Shown: positions 1-8,380 of the stretch, piece after piece | Numbering within the stretch: position 1 is the stretch's first letter | Layout: each line of letters starts with the position of its first letter | Source of the DNA: Acidobacteriota bacterium | GTDB lineage: Bacteria > Acidobacteriota > Terriglobia > Bryobacterales > Bryobacteraceae | DNA length: 53,551 bases | Reading direction: 5' to 3' | NCBI GenBank assembly: GCA_025350695.1 | Contig: JANXXI010000069.1 | Span: 1-53,551, forward strand | Position numbers and translations under genes: made by a program | Notes under the pieces: model-generated | The model's database searches: none | Seen by the model: only the letters and a program-made list of their open reading frames with translations | Told to the model about the DNA's origin: nothing

Positions 1-158
1 TGCAAATTGTGTTCGAATTGGCCCAGTGTGTTAACCTAAAGCTCATGGGACAAATTCAAAAAGTGGCGGAAACCTTAGTCATACCCTACTTTTGCCCCTA
101 CTTTCAAGAAATTACGAAGACCAAAAATCACAGTAAGTGACTGAAAGCAAAAGAGTTA

Positions 159-234
159 GAGCCGGTAGCTCAGTTGGTAGAGCATCGCACTTTTAATGCG
201 GTGGTCGCGGGTTCGACCCCCGCCCGGCTCACCA
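159..234 (+). tRNA. tRNA-Lys (anticodon TTT), CCA encoded
   Basis: A full cloverleaf can be drawn. The acceptor stem GAGCCGG pairs with CCGGCTC, the D stem is GCTC/GAGC, the anticodon stem TCGCA/TGCGG holds the loop CTTTTAA with anticodon TTT, and the T arm is GCGGG-TTCGACC-CCCGC. It is followed by discriminator A and a genomically encoded CCA. The anticodon reads lysine AAA/AAG codons. The 158 bases before it hold nothing I recognise. A decayed integrase lies just downstream, so the 3' end of this gene may once have been an attachment site, but I see no second copy of that 3' end in the window. Confidence 0.96.
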
Positions 235-391
235 TTATCTGTTTATAATTAATATGTAATTAGCAATCGTCGATTGCTGTCTCCAAAAAGTGCAATTCTC
301 CGGTCATGCCCGCGCCCAAACGGAGGCATCTTCAGCACTGTTCACAGTACGGCACATTCGGGACGGTGCGTCCATCCCAGTCTAAATTGAA

Positions 392-1415
392 TTGCCCGTA
401 CATCGTGGACTGCTAACAGAAGAATGGCAAGCGGCGGCAAAATCGCTCAAAACGTCCGATTGGGAGACGGCTACTAGGATCGTCAACCAGATGGTTCTCA
501 CTGGCAAAATGGAGCCAACCAAGACGTTAGTGACGGTGGAAGCGGCCAAGTGCCGATTACTTTATGGCGGAGAAATCTAGGGGCATCGGAGACTCCGCTC
601 AGGAGCTTTCACAAATTCCTTGACCGTAAATCCCAATCCAAACCGGAACTCATAATACTCGCCCACACTCCTGCAATTCGCACTGAGGAACAGGGTCGAG
701 TTCACCAAGGATTTTACTCCCGACCTCGTTGCGATGTTCCGGCGGAACTAAAAGGTGAACGGTCATGCGCTCACGATCCAAAGTGAACGTCCAAAACAAT
801 TCTTCGGCCATGCTCATCGCATGGGATGGATACCGGGCAATCTGGCGGACGCATTGAATCCACCGAAGATTAACGAAGACAAGCGGGCGCGCCCCGTCGT
901 CCATCCTGGAAGCGTGCGGAACCAACGAATAACCTTCGGACATTCAATCTGCTCATGCGCTACTTGGGGCTGGAAACGGTTGATGCCGTGAAGCTAGGGC
1001 CGGATTATTTGGAAGGATCGCATCTCAAGTTGTACCGAACCAAGTCCGGAGCGTGGGTGAAGGTGTTGCTCCCTCCCGTGATCGTCCAACGGATGAAGGC
1101 GTTCCTATTCTTTCTGGCGGCGGATGGTTTTGGAACCGAAAGGGGGGCGAATCCGATCACCAGACGGCCATAGGGAACATGCGTTGAATGTTTGCGGCCA
1201 ATCTTTAGGGCTCGACAGCTCTGGAAATCCTCGGCACAGACCTCCCTAACAGTGGCGGCACACGTTTGTGAACGAGCAGCTAATCGCGGAGTGGATTTTA
1301 CTTGCATCGCTGAACTGCTTGGCGAAAAACCGTCAACCGCCAGGACAGCTACGCTCACTTCGATATTGGACCGCAAAAGCCCTTGGACGAGACCGTGAAG
1401 CGACGTTGGGACTAG
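392..1415 (+). pseudogene. decayed phage-type tyrosine recombinase (integrase)
   Basis: Pieces of a tyrosine recombinase can be read in all three plus frames, in the right order. Bases 392-580 (frame 2) give an N-terminal part with KSLKTSDWETATRIV. About 690-880 (frame 2) continues with FTPDLVAMFRRN, a TAA at 749-751, then GWIPGNLADALNPPKI, the usual end of the core-binding domain. From 955 (frame 1) comes MRYLGLETVDAVKLGPDYL, the start of the catalytic domain. Near 1255-1340, RHTFVNEQLI and GVDFTCIAELLGEK lie in different frames, matching the R-H-x-x-R and LLGHK boxes. SYAHFDIGPQKPLDETVKRR (frame 3), with the likely nucleophilic tyrosine, ends at TAG 1413-1415. Several frameshifts and stops mean it cannot make a working enzyme. 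Its place 160 bases after a tRNA gene is typical of integrative elements. Confidence 0.85.
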
Positions 1416-1981
1416 GATGAACTGGAGGAACGAGGCTGCTTCTAACCGCGTCTCATCACACGGACTGTTTTCGGTGTGGTAACTCTAATTGCGCACAAGT
1501 GGGTTATTTCCCGCGAGCGCCGAAGCTTCAGTGCCAATCACAATCACGATAAGGGCAGCCTTAGCATCTTCACCGCGGGGGTAATCGTGAAAGAGGGTCG
1601 ACTGCGGATCAGGTGTCGAAGTGAACACTCTTCCGGGGGAACGTGAAAAGGATTCGGGGCCGCGAACAGAACGTCAATCACTTACGCGCCTTCGCTCGGC
1701 TATCATGGCCCTCCCTTTTCATGCCACACTGCACGGGCTCATCGTGAAAACCATTCCGGGATAGGCGGAAAACCGTTCGGCTTTCGGCAACGGCGGCTTG
1801 GCGCACGAGCGCCCAGGCCCACCTTCGGGGCGGAAATCCTGCCCGGTCCGGAGGGTCCTTTGTCGTGAGCTATACGGGGCATTTCTCGCGAGCGCCGAAG
1901 CACTGAGGCGACGGGACGCGGTGAAAACTTAAGGTTTTTCTACTGCCCAGAATGACTCTTGTTGATCCGTTATAGAGATTC
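1416..1981. other. gene-free stretch, probable remnant of inserted DNA
   Basis: No open frame with a recognisable family was found on either strand. The only structure I see is an imperfect direct repeat at 1506-1526 and 1881-1901. The stretch lies between the decayed integrase and the 3' end of pgsA, so it is probably eroded cargo of the same element. That is an inference from position only. Confidence 0.5.
1506..1901 (+). repeat. pair of 21-bp direct repeats, 20 of 21 identical
   Basis: ATTTCCCGCGAGCGCCGAAGC at 1506-1526 recurs at 1881-1901 with a single C-to-T change at the sixth base. The copies are 375 bases apart. Sequence outside the copies does not match. They may be remains of a duplicated segment or of a mobile element end; nothing in the sequence decides between these. 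Confidence 0.6.
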
Positions 1982-2641
1982 TTAGGCAGGCGGAGTGTTG
2001 CTGGCCGAAGCGGCCATGGCGCGCGAATCGCGGCGCCTCTTGCGTTCTTCGAGCAGCAGTTCACGCCGCCTGCTAACCTTGATGCTTTCATCTACTTTAC
2101 GCCAGAACTTCTGAAAGTAGCCGATGGCGCTCGCCACGCCGAATCCTACAACTACCCACATTGAAAACATAGCGAAGTACCGAAGTTGTGGCCAATGGAT
2201 GCTGATCAGGATTAGGCTGACTGCAATCACTTGCGTGACGGTTTTAGTCTTACCAAGGTCACTGGCCTTGATCGTGTATCCCTCGGCGGCGGCGATAGAC
2301 CGTAATCCGGTTACAGCGAATTCGCGGCCGATGATCAAGATCGCCATCCAGCCTGGAATCTGCCGCACCTGCACCAAGGAAATTAGGGCTGCCGAGATTA
2401 GCATCTTGTCAGCGATTGGATCTAACAATGTTCCAACGGTTGTGACCTGCTGCCAGCGACGCGCAAGGTAACCGTCAAGGATGTCTGTTATCGCAGCCGC
2501 GAGAAAAATAGCCAAGGCAAGGAACTCCGTCGCAACCGGTATGCCCGCCAGTTGGACGTTCAGATTCTCCTGCACCAACGCAGCCACCATTATGGGCACG
2601 AAGAAGATTCGGAGGAGCGTTAGTAGATTGGGAAGATTCAT
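1982..2641 (-). CDS. pgsA: CDP-diacylglycerol--glycerol-3-phosphate 3-phosphatidyltransferase
   Basis: The enzyme makes phosphatidylglycerol phosphate from CDP-diacylglycerol and glycerol 3-phosphate, the committed step to phosphatidylglycerol and cardiolipin, in the inner membrane. The 219-residue protein has the CDP-alcohol phosphatidyltransferase signature D-x2-D-G-x2-A-R-x9-G-x3-D-x3-D at about residues 53-79 (DILDGYLARR followed by GTLLDPIADK), with all acidic residues kept. It begins MNLPNLLTLLRI, the usual start of PgsA, and has several hydrophobic segments. The ATG overlaps the hflX stop as ATGA, so it is translationally coupled and shares the hfq-hflX transcript. The C-terminal tail is rich in Arg and Glu and extends a little beyond the last helix. 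Confidence 0.93.
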   Translation of the reverse strand: MNLPNLLTLLRIFFVPIMVAALVQENLNVQLAGIPVATEFLALAIFLAAAITDILDGYLARRWQQVTTVGTLLDPIADKMLISAALISLVQVRQIPGWMAILIIGREFAVTGLRSIAAAEGYTIKASDLGKTKTVTQVIAVSLILISIHWPQLRYFAMFSMWVVVGFGVASAIGYFQKFWRKVDESIKVSRRRELLLEERKRRRDSRAMAASASNTPPA

Positions 2642-3954
2642 TCCGCCTTATCAATATACTCCTTCAAGCGCGTCCTTAGCGAGGCTGGCGCTAGCGCTTC
2701 AATCAACACATCCTCATTCTCAAGTTTTTTCTCGATCACCTTGGCGCTTGAATGCACCGAACTCAGCGACGCTCCATCGGAGGATGGGATTCGAAAGCGG
2801 CAGATTTCGAGCGGATCCAACATCAACGCGTTGTCGATTGCCGTCAGCAGTTTGTCAATCCCTAAACCGGTCGAGGCGGAAATAGCGGTAGCTCCTTCCG
2901 GTAAATTCGAGTTGCTCTGTAAGTCCACCTTATTGCCAACCAATAAACGCGGCGTATCCCTCGCCCCGATTTCATCAAGAACCGCTTCTACATGGCGCGA
3001 ATGTTCCTGCCAGTGCGGATGGGAGCAATCGAATACATGGAGCAGCACGGAAGCTTCGCAAACTTCTTCGAGCGTTGCACGGAAAGCCTTCACCAACGTG
3101 GTCGGCAACTGACGGATGAATCCTACCGTGTCGCTTAAGAGCACTTTGCGCTTGGACGGCAAATCGAGTGCTCGTACCGTTGGATCGAGCGTTGCGAACA
3201 TGCGCGCATCGGCGTCAACAGCCGAGCGAGTGAGACGGTTAAAAAGCGTGGATTTTCCCGCGTTCGTATAGCCCACCAATGCAATGGTCGCAAGAGGCAC
3301 TGATTGCCGCTGACGGCGTTGAATTGATCTGGATCCACGCACTCCATCGATTTCTTTACCAATTTTGCTGATGCGCGTGCGAATTCGGCGGCGATCGGTT
3401 TCGAGCTTAGTCTCGCCGGGGCCGCGTGCGCCAATCCCGCCACCCATTCGTGACATCGATATGCCTTGGCCTGACAGCCTGGGAAGGATGTAGTTGAGTT
3501 GCGCCAGTTCAACCTGAAGTTGACCTTCCCTCGTTCGGGCGCGACGGGCGAAGATGTCGAGAATTAGCTGAGTCCTGTCAATCACTCTTGTCTCGAGGAT
3601 ACGATCAAGATTGCGTTGTTGGGAGGGGGTTAATTCCTGGTCGAAGATGACCAGATCAGCTTCGGTGGCTTTTACGATCGCACGAAGCTCTTCTACTTTA
3701 CCGGAGCCTAATAGGGTGGCGGCATCAACGGCGCCGCGTGATTGCAGAATTTTATCTTGAATTTCCGCTCCAGCGCTGATCGCCAGGGTATGGAGCTCCT
3801 CAAGAGAATCTTCAACGGAAAAATCCGAGGAGGCGAGGTGGGCCTTCTTGGTCTTTAGATCCAAGGCGACTAGAACGGCTTTTTCTTTTCGGGTTTGGCG
3901 CAAATTAATACTCGGTTTGGCGGCAGGGGAGTTTGGCCGGAAGTTTAAGTTCAA
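2638..3954 (-). CDS. hflX: GTPase HflX
   Basis: HflX is a ribosome-binding GTPase that splits stalled or heat-damaged 70S ribosomes. The 438-residue protein shows the family glycine-rich segment GGGIGARGPGETKLETDRRR before the G domain. The G domain has G1 GYTNAGKSTLF, G3 DTVGFIRQLP and G4 NKVDL in order, and a short C-terminal domain follows. The chosen start is TTG at 3952-3954, because no upstream ATG is in frame and the first in-frame ATG lies deep inside the conserved region. The Shine-Dalgarno signal is weak, so the exact start is uncertain. The gene follows hfq by 55 bases, an arrangement common in bacteria, and overlaps pgsA by four bases. Confidence 0.93.
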   Translation of the reverse strand: MNLNFRPNSPAAKPSINLRQTRKEKAVLVALDLKTKKAHLASSDFSVEDSLEELHTLAISAGAEIQDKILQSRGAVDAATLLGSGKVEELRAIVKATEADLVIFDQELTPSQQRNLDRILETRVIDRTQLILDIFARRARTREGQLQVELAQLNYILPRLSGQGISMSRMGGGIGARGPGETKLETDRRRIRTRISKIGKEIDGVRGSRSIQRRQRQSVPLATIALVGYTNAGKSTLFNRLTRSAVDADARMFATLDPTVRALDLPSKRKVLLSDTVGFIRQLPTTLVKAFRATLEEVCEASVLLHVFDCSHPHWQEHSRHVEAVLDEIGARDTPRLLVGNKVDLQSNSNLPEGATAISASTGLGIDKLLTAIDNALMLDPLEICRFRIPSSDGASLSSVHSSAKVIEKKLENEDVLIEALAPASLRTRLKEYIDKAE

Positions 3955-4009
3955 AAGGCCAACGTAGTCGCCAAGAGAATTGCAAATTTGCGCCTTCGTT
4001 TACGGCTGA

Positions 4010-4324
4010 TTAGCCTTCGGTGTGCGGATCTGACCCAACAGCAGCGGTTGCCGCCATCGGGGATCCCGGGGCGCTTGTGTGCATTGATGGGTGTGGTGGG
4101 CCTGCGCTGGAATGCATCGGCTTAGCTACTACAACAGTTGAGATCGCATGCTTAAAGATCAACTGTTCTTGATTGTTTGATTCCAGAATTACCGAGTACT
4201 TGTCAAAGCTCTTAATACGACCGGAAAGCTTGACGCCACTCATCAAGTAAATCGTGAGGAATGTTTTATCTTTGCGAGCGTTGTTAAGGAACGCCTCTTG
4301 TATATTTTGCGCTAATTTGTCCAC
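4010..4324 (-). CDS. hfq: RNA chaperone Hfq
   Basis: Hfq forms a hexameric ring that pairs small RNAs with mRNAs. The 104-residue protein has the Sm fold. The start [17 protein letters not shown] carries the proximal-face QN residues, the Sm1 region is [20 protein letters not shown], and Sm2 contains IFKHAIST with the Lys-His pair of the proximal pocket. After about residue 67 the tail is low-complexity and rich in Ser, Pro, His and Ala, longer than in many phyla. Translation begins at GTG (4322-4324) with AGAGG eight bases upstream. It is the first gene of hfq-hflX-pgsA and has a candidate promoter at 4404-4412. Confidence 0.95.
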   Translation of the reverse strand: MDKLAQNIQEAFLNNARKDKTFLTIYLMSGVKLSGRIKSFDKYSVILESNNQEQLIFKHAISTVVVAKPMHSSAGPPHPSMHTSAPGSPMAATAAVGSDPHTEG

Positions 4325-4403
4325 GTCAGATCCTCTTCATCCGCAGGTAAGTTTAGAAGGTCCACCTGACGGAAGTCCAATTAAGGGCTGCACTTATCAC
4401 CAG

Positions 4404-4412
4404 ATTGTATCA
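4404..4412 (-). promoter_or_regulatory. candidate extended -10 promoter for hfq
   Basis: On the minus strand the sequence reads TGATACAAT: a TGn extension and a -10 hexamer matching TATAAT at five of six positions. It lies about 80 bases before the hfq start codon. No convincing -35 box sits at 16-18 bases, which is common for extended -10 promoters. Confidence 0.45.
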
Positions 4413-4463
4413 CTAAAACAACAGCTTAGCTATCTGTTCATCGACGAAAAGCAAACGCTAAAG

Positions 4464-5480
4464 CTAGGCGTAAGCCAACGTGCCCAGGGCCACCGCAAAC
4501 AGAATCGCTCCTGCTCCTAACAGTAAAGGGGTCCTTCCAGAAGCTCCGGCGAACTCTTTCCAGAGCAACATTCCAATAATTATGCTCAGCAGAGGAGATC
4601 CGTGAACAAGAGCATAGGAGAGGGGACTCGAAACCGAATTCTGCTTGGGTACTGACAGTGCAACTAAAGTACCCATCAGTCCGCAACAAGTCATAGCGCC
4701 GCCAAGCAGGCCAAGAAGGTGTTGTTTTATTGAACCGCGTCCATACATTGCAAATCCTATCGATTCGCCGGTTACCGGCAGATTCATAAAATAGAGGTTT
4801 AGCGGGAAGACCATGATGAATGCCCCTATCGCTATGAAAAGCCCTGCCGTATAAGGTCCAAGTCCGAGTTCCGATGCCCGAGCCAAATTCACAACGGGAA
4901 AAAAGAACGCCATGAAAAAGCCGGAGATGCAACTGAGGAGGATGCCCTTGCCTGCCTGATCCTTTTTCTTTCTCGCCCCAGGGGGGAGAGTTTTCAGGAT
5001 ATCCATTGTGTGCAACGAATGGGCCATGGCAATCGCGGCGGCGGAGACCCCCATTAGCGCCGTGCCGATTCCAATCGATAGAGCTTGACCCGGCGCTGCC
5101 GTGAAAAAACTAATAGCAACGCCAAGAATGATTGAGACGGAAAAGGAAATGGGGAAGGCCACCGACATTCCCGCCACCGAAAGCGCCGCCGATAGAAGCA
5201 TGTTAGAAAAGGCGAATATGGCGCCAGCCGCCAAACCGTATGCAATTTGCCTTTTTCCGCAAATCTGAAGGTTGTCTTCAACGGAAATATCGTTTCCCAA
5301 CGTTCCAAATGTTAGGGCGATGGCAATCCCGCACAACAGCATTCCCAGCGAAAAATCCAAATAATAAAGCTCGAACCGCCACTTCCCCGTGGCTTTTTGA
5401 GTATTGGCCCACATGGCGAAACACACCATTGAAAAGGCGAGCAACAAGAGAGTAGTAAAACTGCTTCCCGGTAAGATCAT
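4464..5480 (-). CDS. ten-helix membrane transporter, ureide-permease/DMT-like
   Basis: The 338-residue protein is almost entirely hydrophobic, with about ten predicted membrane helices and short loops. One larger basic loop (PPGARKKKDQ) sits near the middle, as expected of a two-repeat 5+5 transporter of the drug/metabolite transporter superfamily. The glycine-rich helices and the segment SVAGMSVAFPISFSVSIILG recall the ureide-permease and sugar-transporter branches. No residue I can see fixes the substrate. It starts at ATG 5478-5480 without a clear Shine-Dalgarno. It ends 139 bases before hfq in the same direction and is divergent from gyrA. An L-rhamnose or multidrug exporter remains possible. 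Confidence 0.6.
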   Translation of the reverse strand: MILPGSSFTTLLLLAFSMVCFAMWANTQKATGKWRFELYYLDFSLGMLLCGIAIALTFGTLGNDISVEDNLQICGKRQIAYGLAAGAIFAFSNMLLSAALSVAGMSVAFPISFSVSIILGVAISFFTAAPGQALSIGIGTALMGVSAAAIAMAHSLHTMDILKTLPPGARKKKDQAGKGILLSCISGFFMAFFFPVVNLARASELGLGPYTAGLFIAIGAFIMVFPLNLYFMNLPVTGESIGFAMYGRGSIKQHLLGLLGGAMTCCGLMGTLVALSVPKQNSVSSPLSYALVHGSPLLSIIIGMLLWKEFAGASGRTPLLLGAGAILFAVALGTLAYA

Positions 5481-5613
5481 GAAGTCACGAGGGTACTATG
5501 GCGCGATGGTTTCGGTCAAGAGGAAAGTGAGTTGAGCTTGTTGGCTGCACTCGCCTACTTGCGTCAAGTTTTCGTATCGGACTCAATGATTTAGGTGATT
5601 AAGAGGCCGGATT

Positions 5614-5622
5614 TGGTATAAT
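5614..5622 (+). promoter_or_regulatory. extended -10 promoter for gyrA
   Basis: TGGTATAAT combines a perfect TATAAT hexamer (5617-5622) with a TGn extension. Transcription would begin near 5629 and give a leader of about 128 bases before gyrA. No good -35 box is visible. Leader and promoter fill most of the 276-base gap between the divergent transporter gene and gyrA. Confidence 0.6.
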
Positions 5623-5756
5623 TGCAGGCTCAGGGCAACCTTACAAATCAGGGCGAACAAACAACGAAATGCGCGAGAAACTTAGCGGTACTTATTTCGT
5701 TGAAGCCATGATTTTTCGCCCCAGCAAATTAAGCGCGTCAACTAAGGAGTTTCCAT

Positions 5757-8282
5757 TTGGCTGAAAACGATAATCAACTACCTCCCCAACCCCCGGCGGG
5801 GGGGCCGTTGCCGTTGGGCGGAGACAACAAGAATCTGATTCCGGTCAATATCGAAGACGAGATGCGCAAGTCCTATCTGGACTATGCGATGAGTGTCATC
5901 ATCGGTCGCGCGCTTCCTGATGTCCGTGACGGTTTAAAGCCGGTACATAGGCGAATTCTCTACGGCATGAGCGAGTTGGGTTTGAATTACAATCGGCCCA
6001 CGCGCAAGTGCGCCAAGATTGTTGGCGAAGTAATGGGTAAGTTCCATCCTCATGGTGATTCCGCGATTTACGACGCATTGGTTCGTATGGCCCAACCGTT
6101 TTCCTTGCGCTATCCGTTGATTGACGGACAAGGAAATTTCGGTTCAGTCGATGGCGACCCGCCTGCCGCGATGCGGTACACCGAAGCTCGTCTGGCCAAG
6201 ATCGCTGCTTCGCTAATCGAGGACATTGATAAGGAAACGGTCGACTTCAAGTCAAACTACGACGATTCGGAAAGTGAACCGGAAGTTCTCCCAACCCGAT
6301 ATCCTAATCTTCTGGTCAATGGTTCGCAAGGGATCGCCGTTGGTATGGCGACCAACATCCCGCCTCATAATCTAACGGAAATCATCAATGCGACGATTGC
6401 GTTGGTCAACAATCCCAACACTTCTCTGGCCGAAATCATGCAGATGGTTCCCGGTCCCGATTTCCCGACAGGTGGTTACATCTTAGGCAGAGCCGGAATC
6501 TACGACGCTTATACTCGCGGGCGCGGATCACTGAAGATGCGGGCTAAAGCTTCGGTCGAAAAAATAAGCCGCGATCGGGAAGCCATCATTGTCACGGAAA
6601 TTCCGTACATGGTGAACAAGGCGCGGATGATTGAAGCCACCGCCGGGTTGGTAAACGAAAAGAAGCTGGAAGGGATCTCTGAAATCCGGGACGAGAGCGA
6701 TCGCCAAGGTATGCGCATCGTGTTCGAGCTGAAGCGTGGCGAGCAGTCGGAAATTGTGCTGAACAATTTGTACAAGTTCACGCAGATGCAAACCAACTTT
6801 GGCGTGATCATGTTGTCGATCGTCAACGGCCAGCCGCGCGAGTTGGGCATAATCGACATGCTCAAGCGGTTCATCGACCACCGCATTGAAGTGGTCCGCC
6901 GCAGAACCGACTACCTGCTACGCAAGGCCCGTGATCGCGAGCACATCTTACTTGGCTTCCAAAAAGCTCTGGATCATCTAGATGAGCTGATTCGCTTGAT
7001 CCGCGCCGCGAAAAACCCTAAAGAAGCCAAGGAGTCGCTGATTGGCGCATTCGAGTTTAGCGAACGTCAAGCACAGGCCATTATTGAATTGCAGTTGCAA
7101 CGCCTTACGGGCATGGAACAGCAGAAGATTCTGGACGAGTTGGCTGAGATTCAACGGATGATTGCCGGCTACATGGAAATCCTAGGTTCTGAAACAGTTT
7201 TGCGTGCCTTAATCGTCAAGGAACTGAAGGAAGTTCAAAAGGACTTCGGCGATGCGCGGCGCACGGAAATTGTCGAGGATTCCGGGGATATCCGTCTGGA
7301 AGATCTGGTGCAAATGGAAGATGTGGCGGTGACGGTAAGCCGTGGCGGATACCTGAAGCGCACTTCGATGGACACCTATCGCCGCCAGACGCGCGGCGGC
7401 AAAGGCCGGATCGGAATGGGAACGCGCAGCGAAGATGTCGTCGAACACCTGGTTGTCGCCTCGACGCACGCCTACCTGCTGATTTATACAACCAAGGGCC
7501 GAGTGTATTGGCTGAAGATTTACGAGATTCCTGATGCCGGCACCACCGGCAAAGGGAAGCATATCTCCAATCTGATCGCCTTGCAGCCGGATGAACAGGT
7601 GAAAGCATTCCTGCCCGTAAAGGAATTCGTGGAAGGTCAGTTCATCGTAATGGTTACTCGTAATGGTGTGATCAAAAAGTGCGAGCTGACCGAATTCGAC
7701 AATCCGCTGGCAAGGGGCATCATTGCTATTTCACTCGACGAGGCCGATGAATTGATTGCCGCTCGTCTGTCGAACGGGGACAATTACATGTTTCTCGCCA
7801 CTTACGAGGGCATGGCCATTCGCTTCCTTGAAAAGGAAGTACGCGCAATGGGACGTCCAGCCAGAGGCGTTGCGGCAATGGATCTGGCCGAAGGTGATTA
7901 CCTGGTCGGAGCCGAGGTCGTTGAAAAAGATGGCTTGATGCTTTCTATCAGCGAAAACGGCTACGGCAAGAGGACGCCCCTTGAGGATTACCGGTTGACG
8001 CACCGCGGCGGTAAGGGTGTGATCAACATGAAGGTCACCAAGAAGATCGGCAACGTGGTCAGTGTATTGTCGGTGAAGGAAGACACGGACGTGGTGGTGA
8101 TTTCGGCGGAAGGTAAGATTCTACGAACGGAATCGAACAACATTCGTCAAGCGGGCAGGTCTACCCAAGGGGTAAGGTTGGTCAATCTGGACGAAGGGGA
8201 TAAGGTTGCCGCGGCAAGCGTGGTTCCTGAGAGCGAAGTAAAAGAAGGCGACGAGGATGGTCCGGGCGAAGTTACTAGCTAA
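5757..8282 (+). CDS. gyrA: DNA gyrase subunit A
   Basis: GyrA is the DNA-cutting and rejoining subunit of gyrase, working as A2B2 with GyrB to introduce negative supercoils. The 841-residue protein has the N-terminal breakage domain with the catalytic tyrosine at about residue 141 ([13 protein letters not shown]). The quinolone pocket ([17 protein letters not shown]) keeps Ser102 and Asp106, which correspond to E. coli S83 and D87, so no classic resistance change is present. The coiled-coil region is followed by the C-terminal beta-pinwheel with the GyrA-box form QTRGGKG near residue 545, where the second position is Thr rather than Arg. An acidic tail ends the protein. The start is TTG, fixed by AAGGAG seven bases upstream (5744-5749). 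A strong terminator follows at 8322. Confidence 0.97.
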   Translation: MAENDNQLPPQPPAGGPLPLGGDNKNLIPVNIEDEMRKSYLDYAMSVIIGRALPDVRDGLKPVHRRILYGMSELGLNYNRPTRKCAKIVGEVMGKFHPHGDSAIYDALVRMAQPFSLRYPLIDGQGNFGSVDGDPPAAMRYTEARLAKIAASLIEDIDKETVDFKSNYDDSESEPEVLPTRYPNLLVNGSQGIAVGMATNIPPHNLTEIINATIALVNNPNTSLAEIMQMVPGPDFPTGGYILGRAGIYDAYTRGRGSLKMRAKASVEKISRDREAIIVTEIPYMVNKARMIEATAGLVNEKKLEGISEIRDESDRQGMRIVFELKRGEQSEIVLNNLYKFTQMQTNFGVIMLSIVNGQPRELGIIDMLKRFIDHRIEVVRRRTDYLLRKARDREHILLGFQKALDHLDELIRLIRAAKNPKEAKESLIGAFEFSERQAQAIIELQLQRLTGMEQQKILDELAEIQRMIAGYMEILGSETVLRALIVKELKEVQKDFGDARRTEIVEDSGDIRLEDLVQMEDVAVTVSRGGYLKRTSMDTYRRQTRGGKGRIGMGTRSEDVVEHLVVASTHAYLLIYTTKGRVYWLKIYEIPDAGTTGKGKHISNLIALQPDEQVKAFLPVKEFVEGQFIVMVTRNGVIKKCELTEFDNPLARGIIAISLDEADELIAARLSNGDNYMFLATYEGMAIRFLEKEVRAMGRPARGVAAMDLAEGDYLVGAEVVEKDGLMLSISENGYGKRTPLEDYRLTHRGGKGVINMKVTKKIGNVVSVLSVKEDTDVVVISAEGKILRTESNNIRQAGRSTQGVRLVNLDEGDKVAAASVVPESEVKEGDEDGPGEVTS

Positions 8283-8321
8283 CCAACTTACCTTTGGCTC
8301 AGATTGGTGATAAGGAAACTG

Positions 8322-8358
8322 GCGCCGTGGTTTATATTAACCACGGCGCTTTTTCTTT
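8322..8358 (+). terminator. rho-independent terminator after gyrA
   Basis: A perfect 11-bp stem GCGCCGTGGTT/AACCACGGCGC with a six-base loop (TATATT) is followed directly by TTTTTCTTT. It begins 40 bases after the gyrA stop. It separates gyrA from the following kinase gene and argues against any kinase start codon upstream of it. Confidence 0.9.
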
Positions 8359-8380
8359 CAGGGATTTTCTTTCTGTTCCG

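Noticed and set aside
1616-1760. Short open frame with ALPFHATLHGLIVKTIPG
   Set aside because: No family recognised, no start signal, and stops close on both sides; counted as part of the eroded stretch.
8294-8380. N-terminal extension of the hybrid kinase from TTG 8294
   Set aside because: It would include the gyrA terminator hairpin and has no ribosome binding site.
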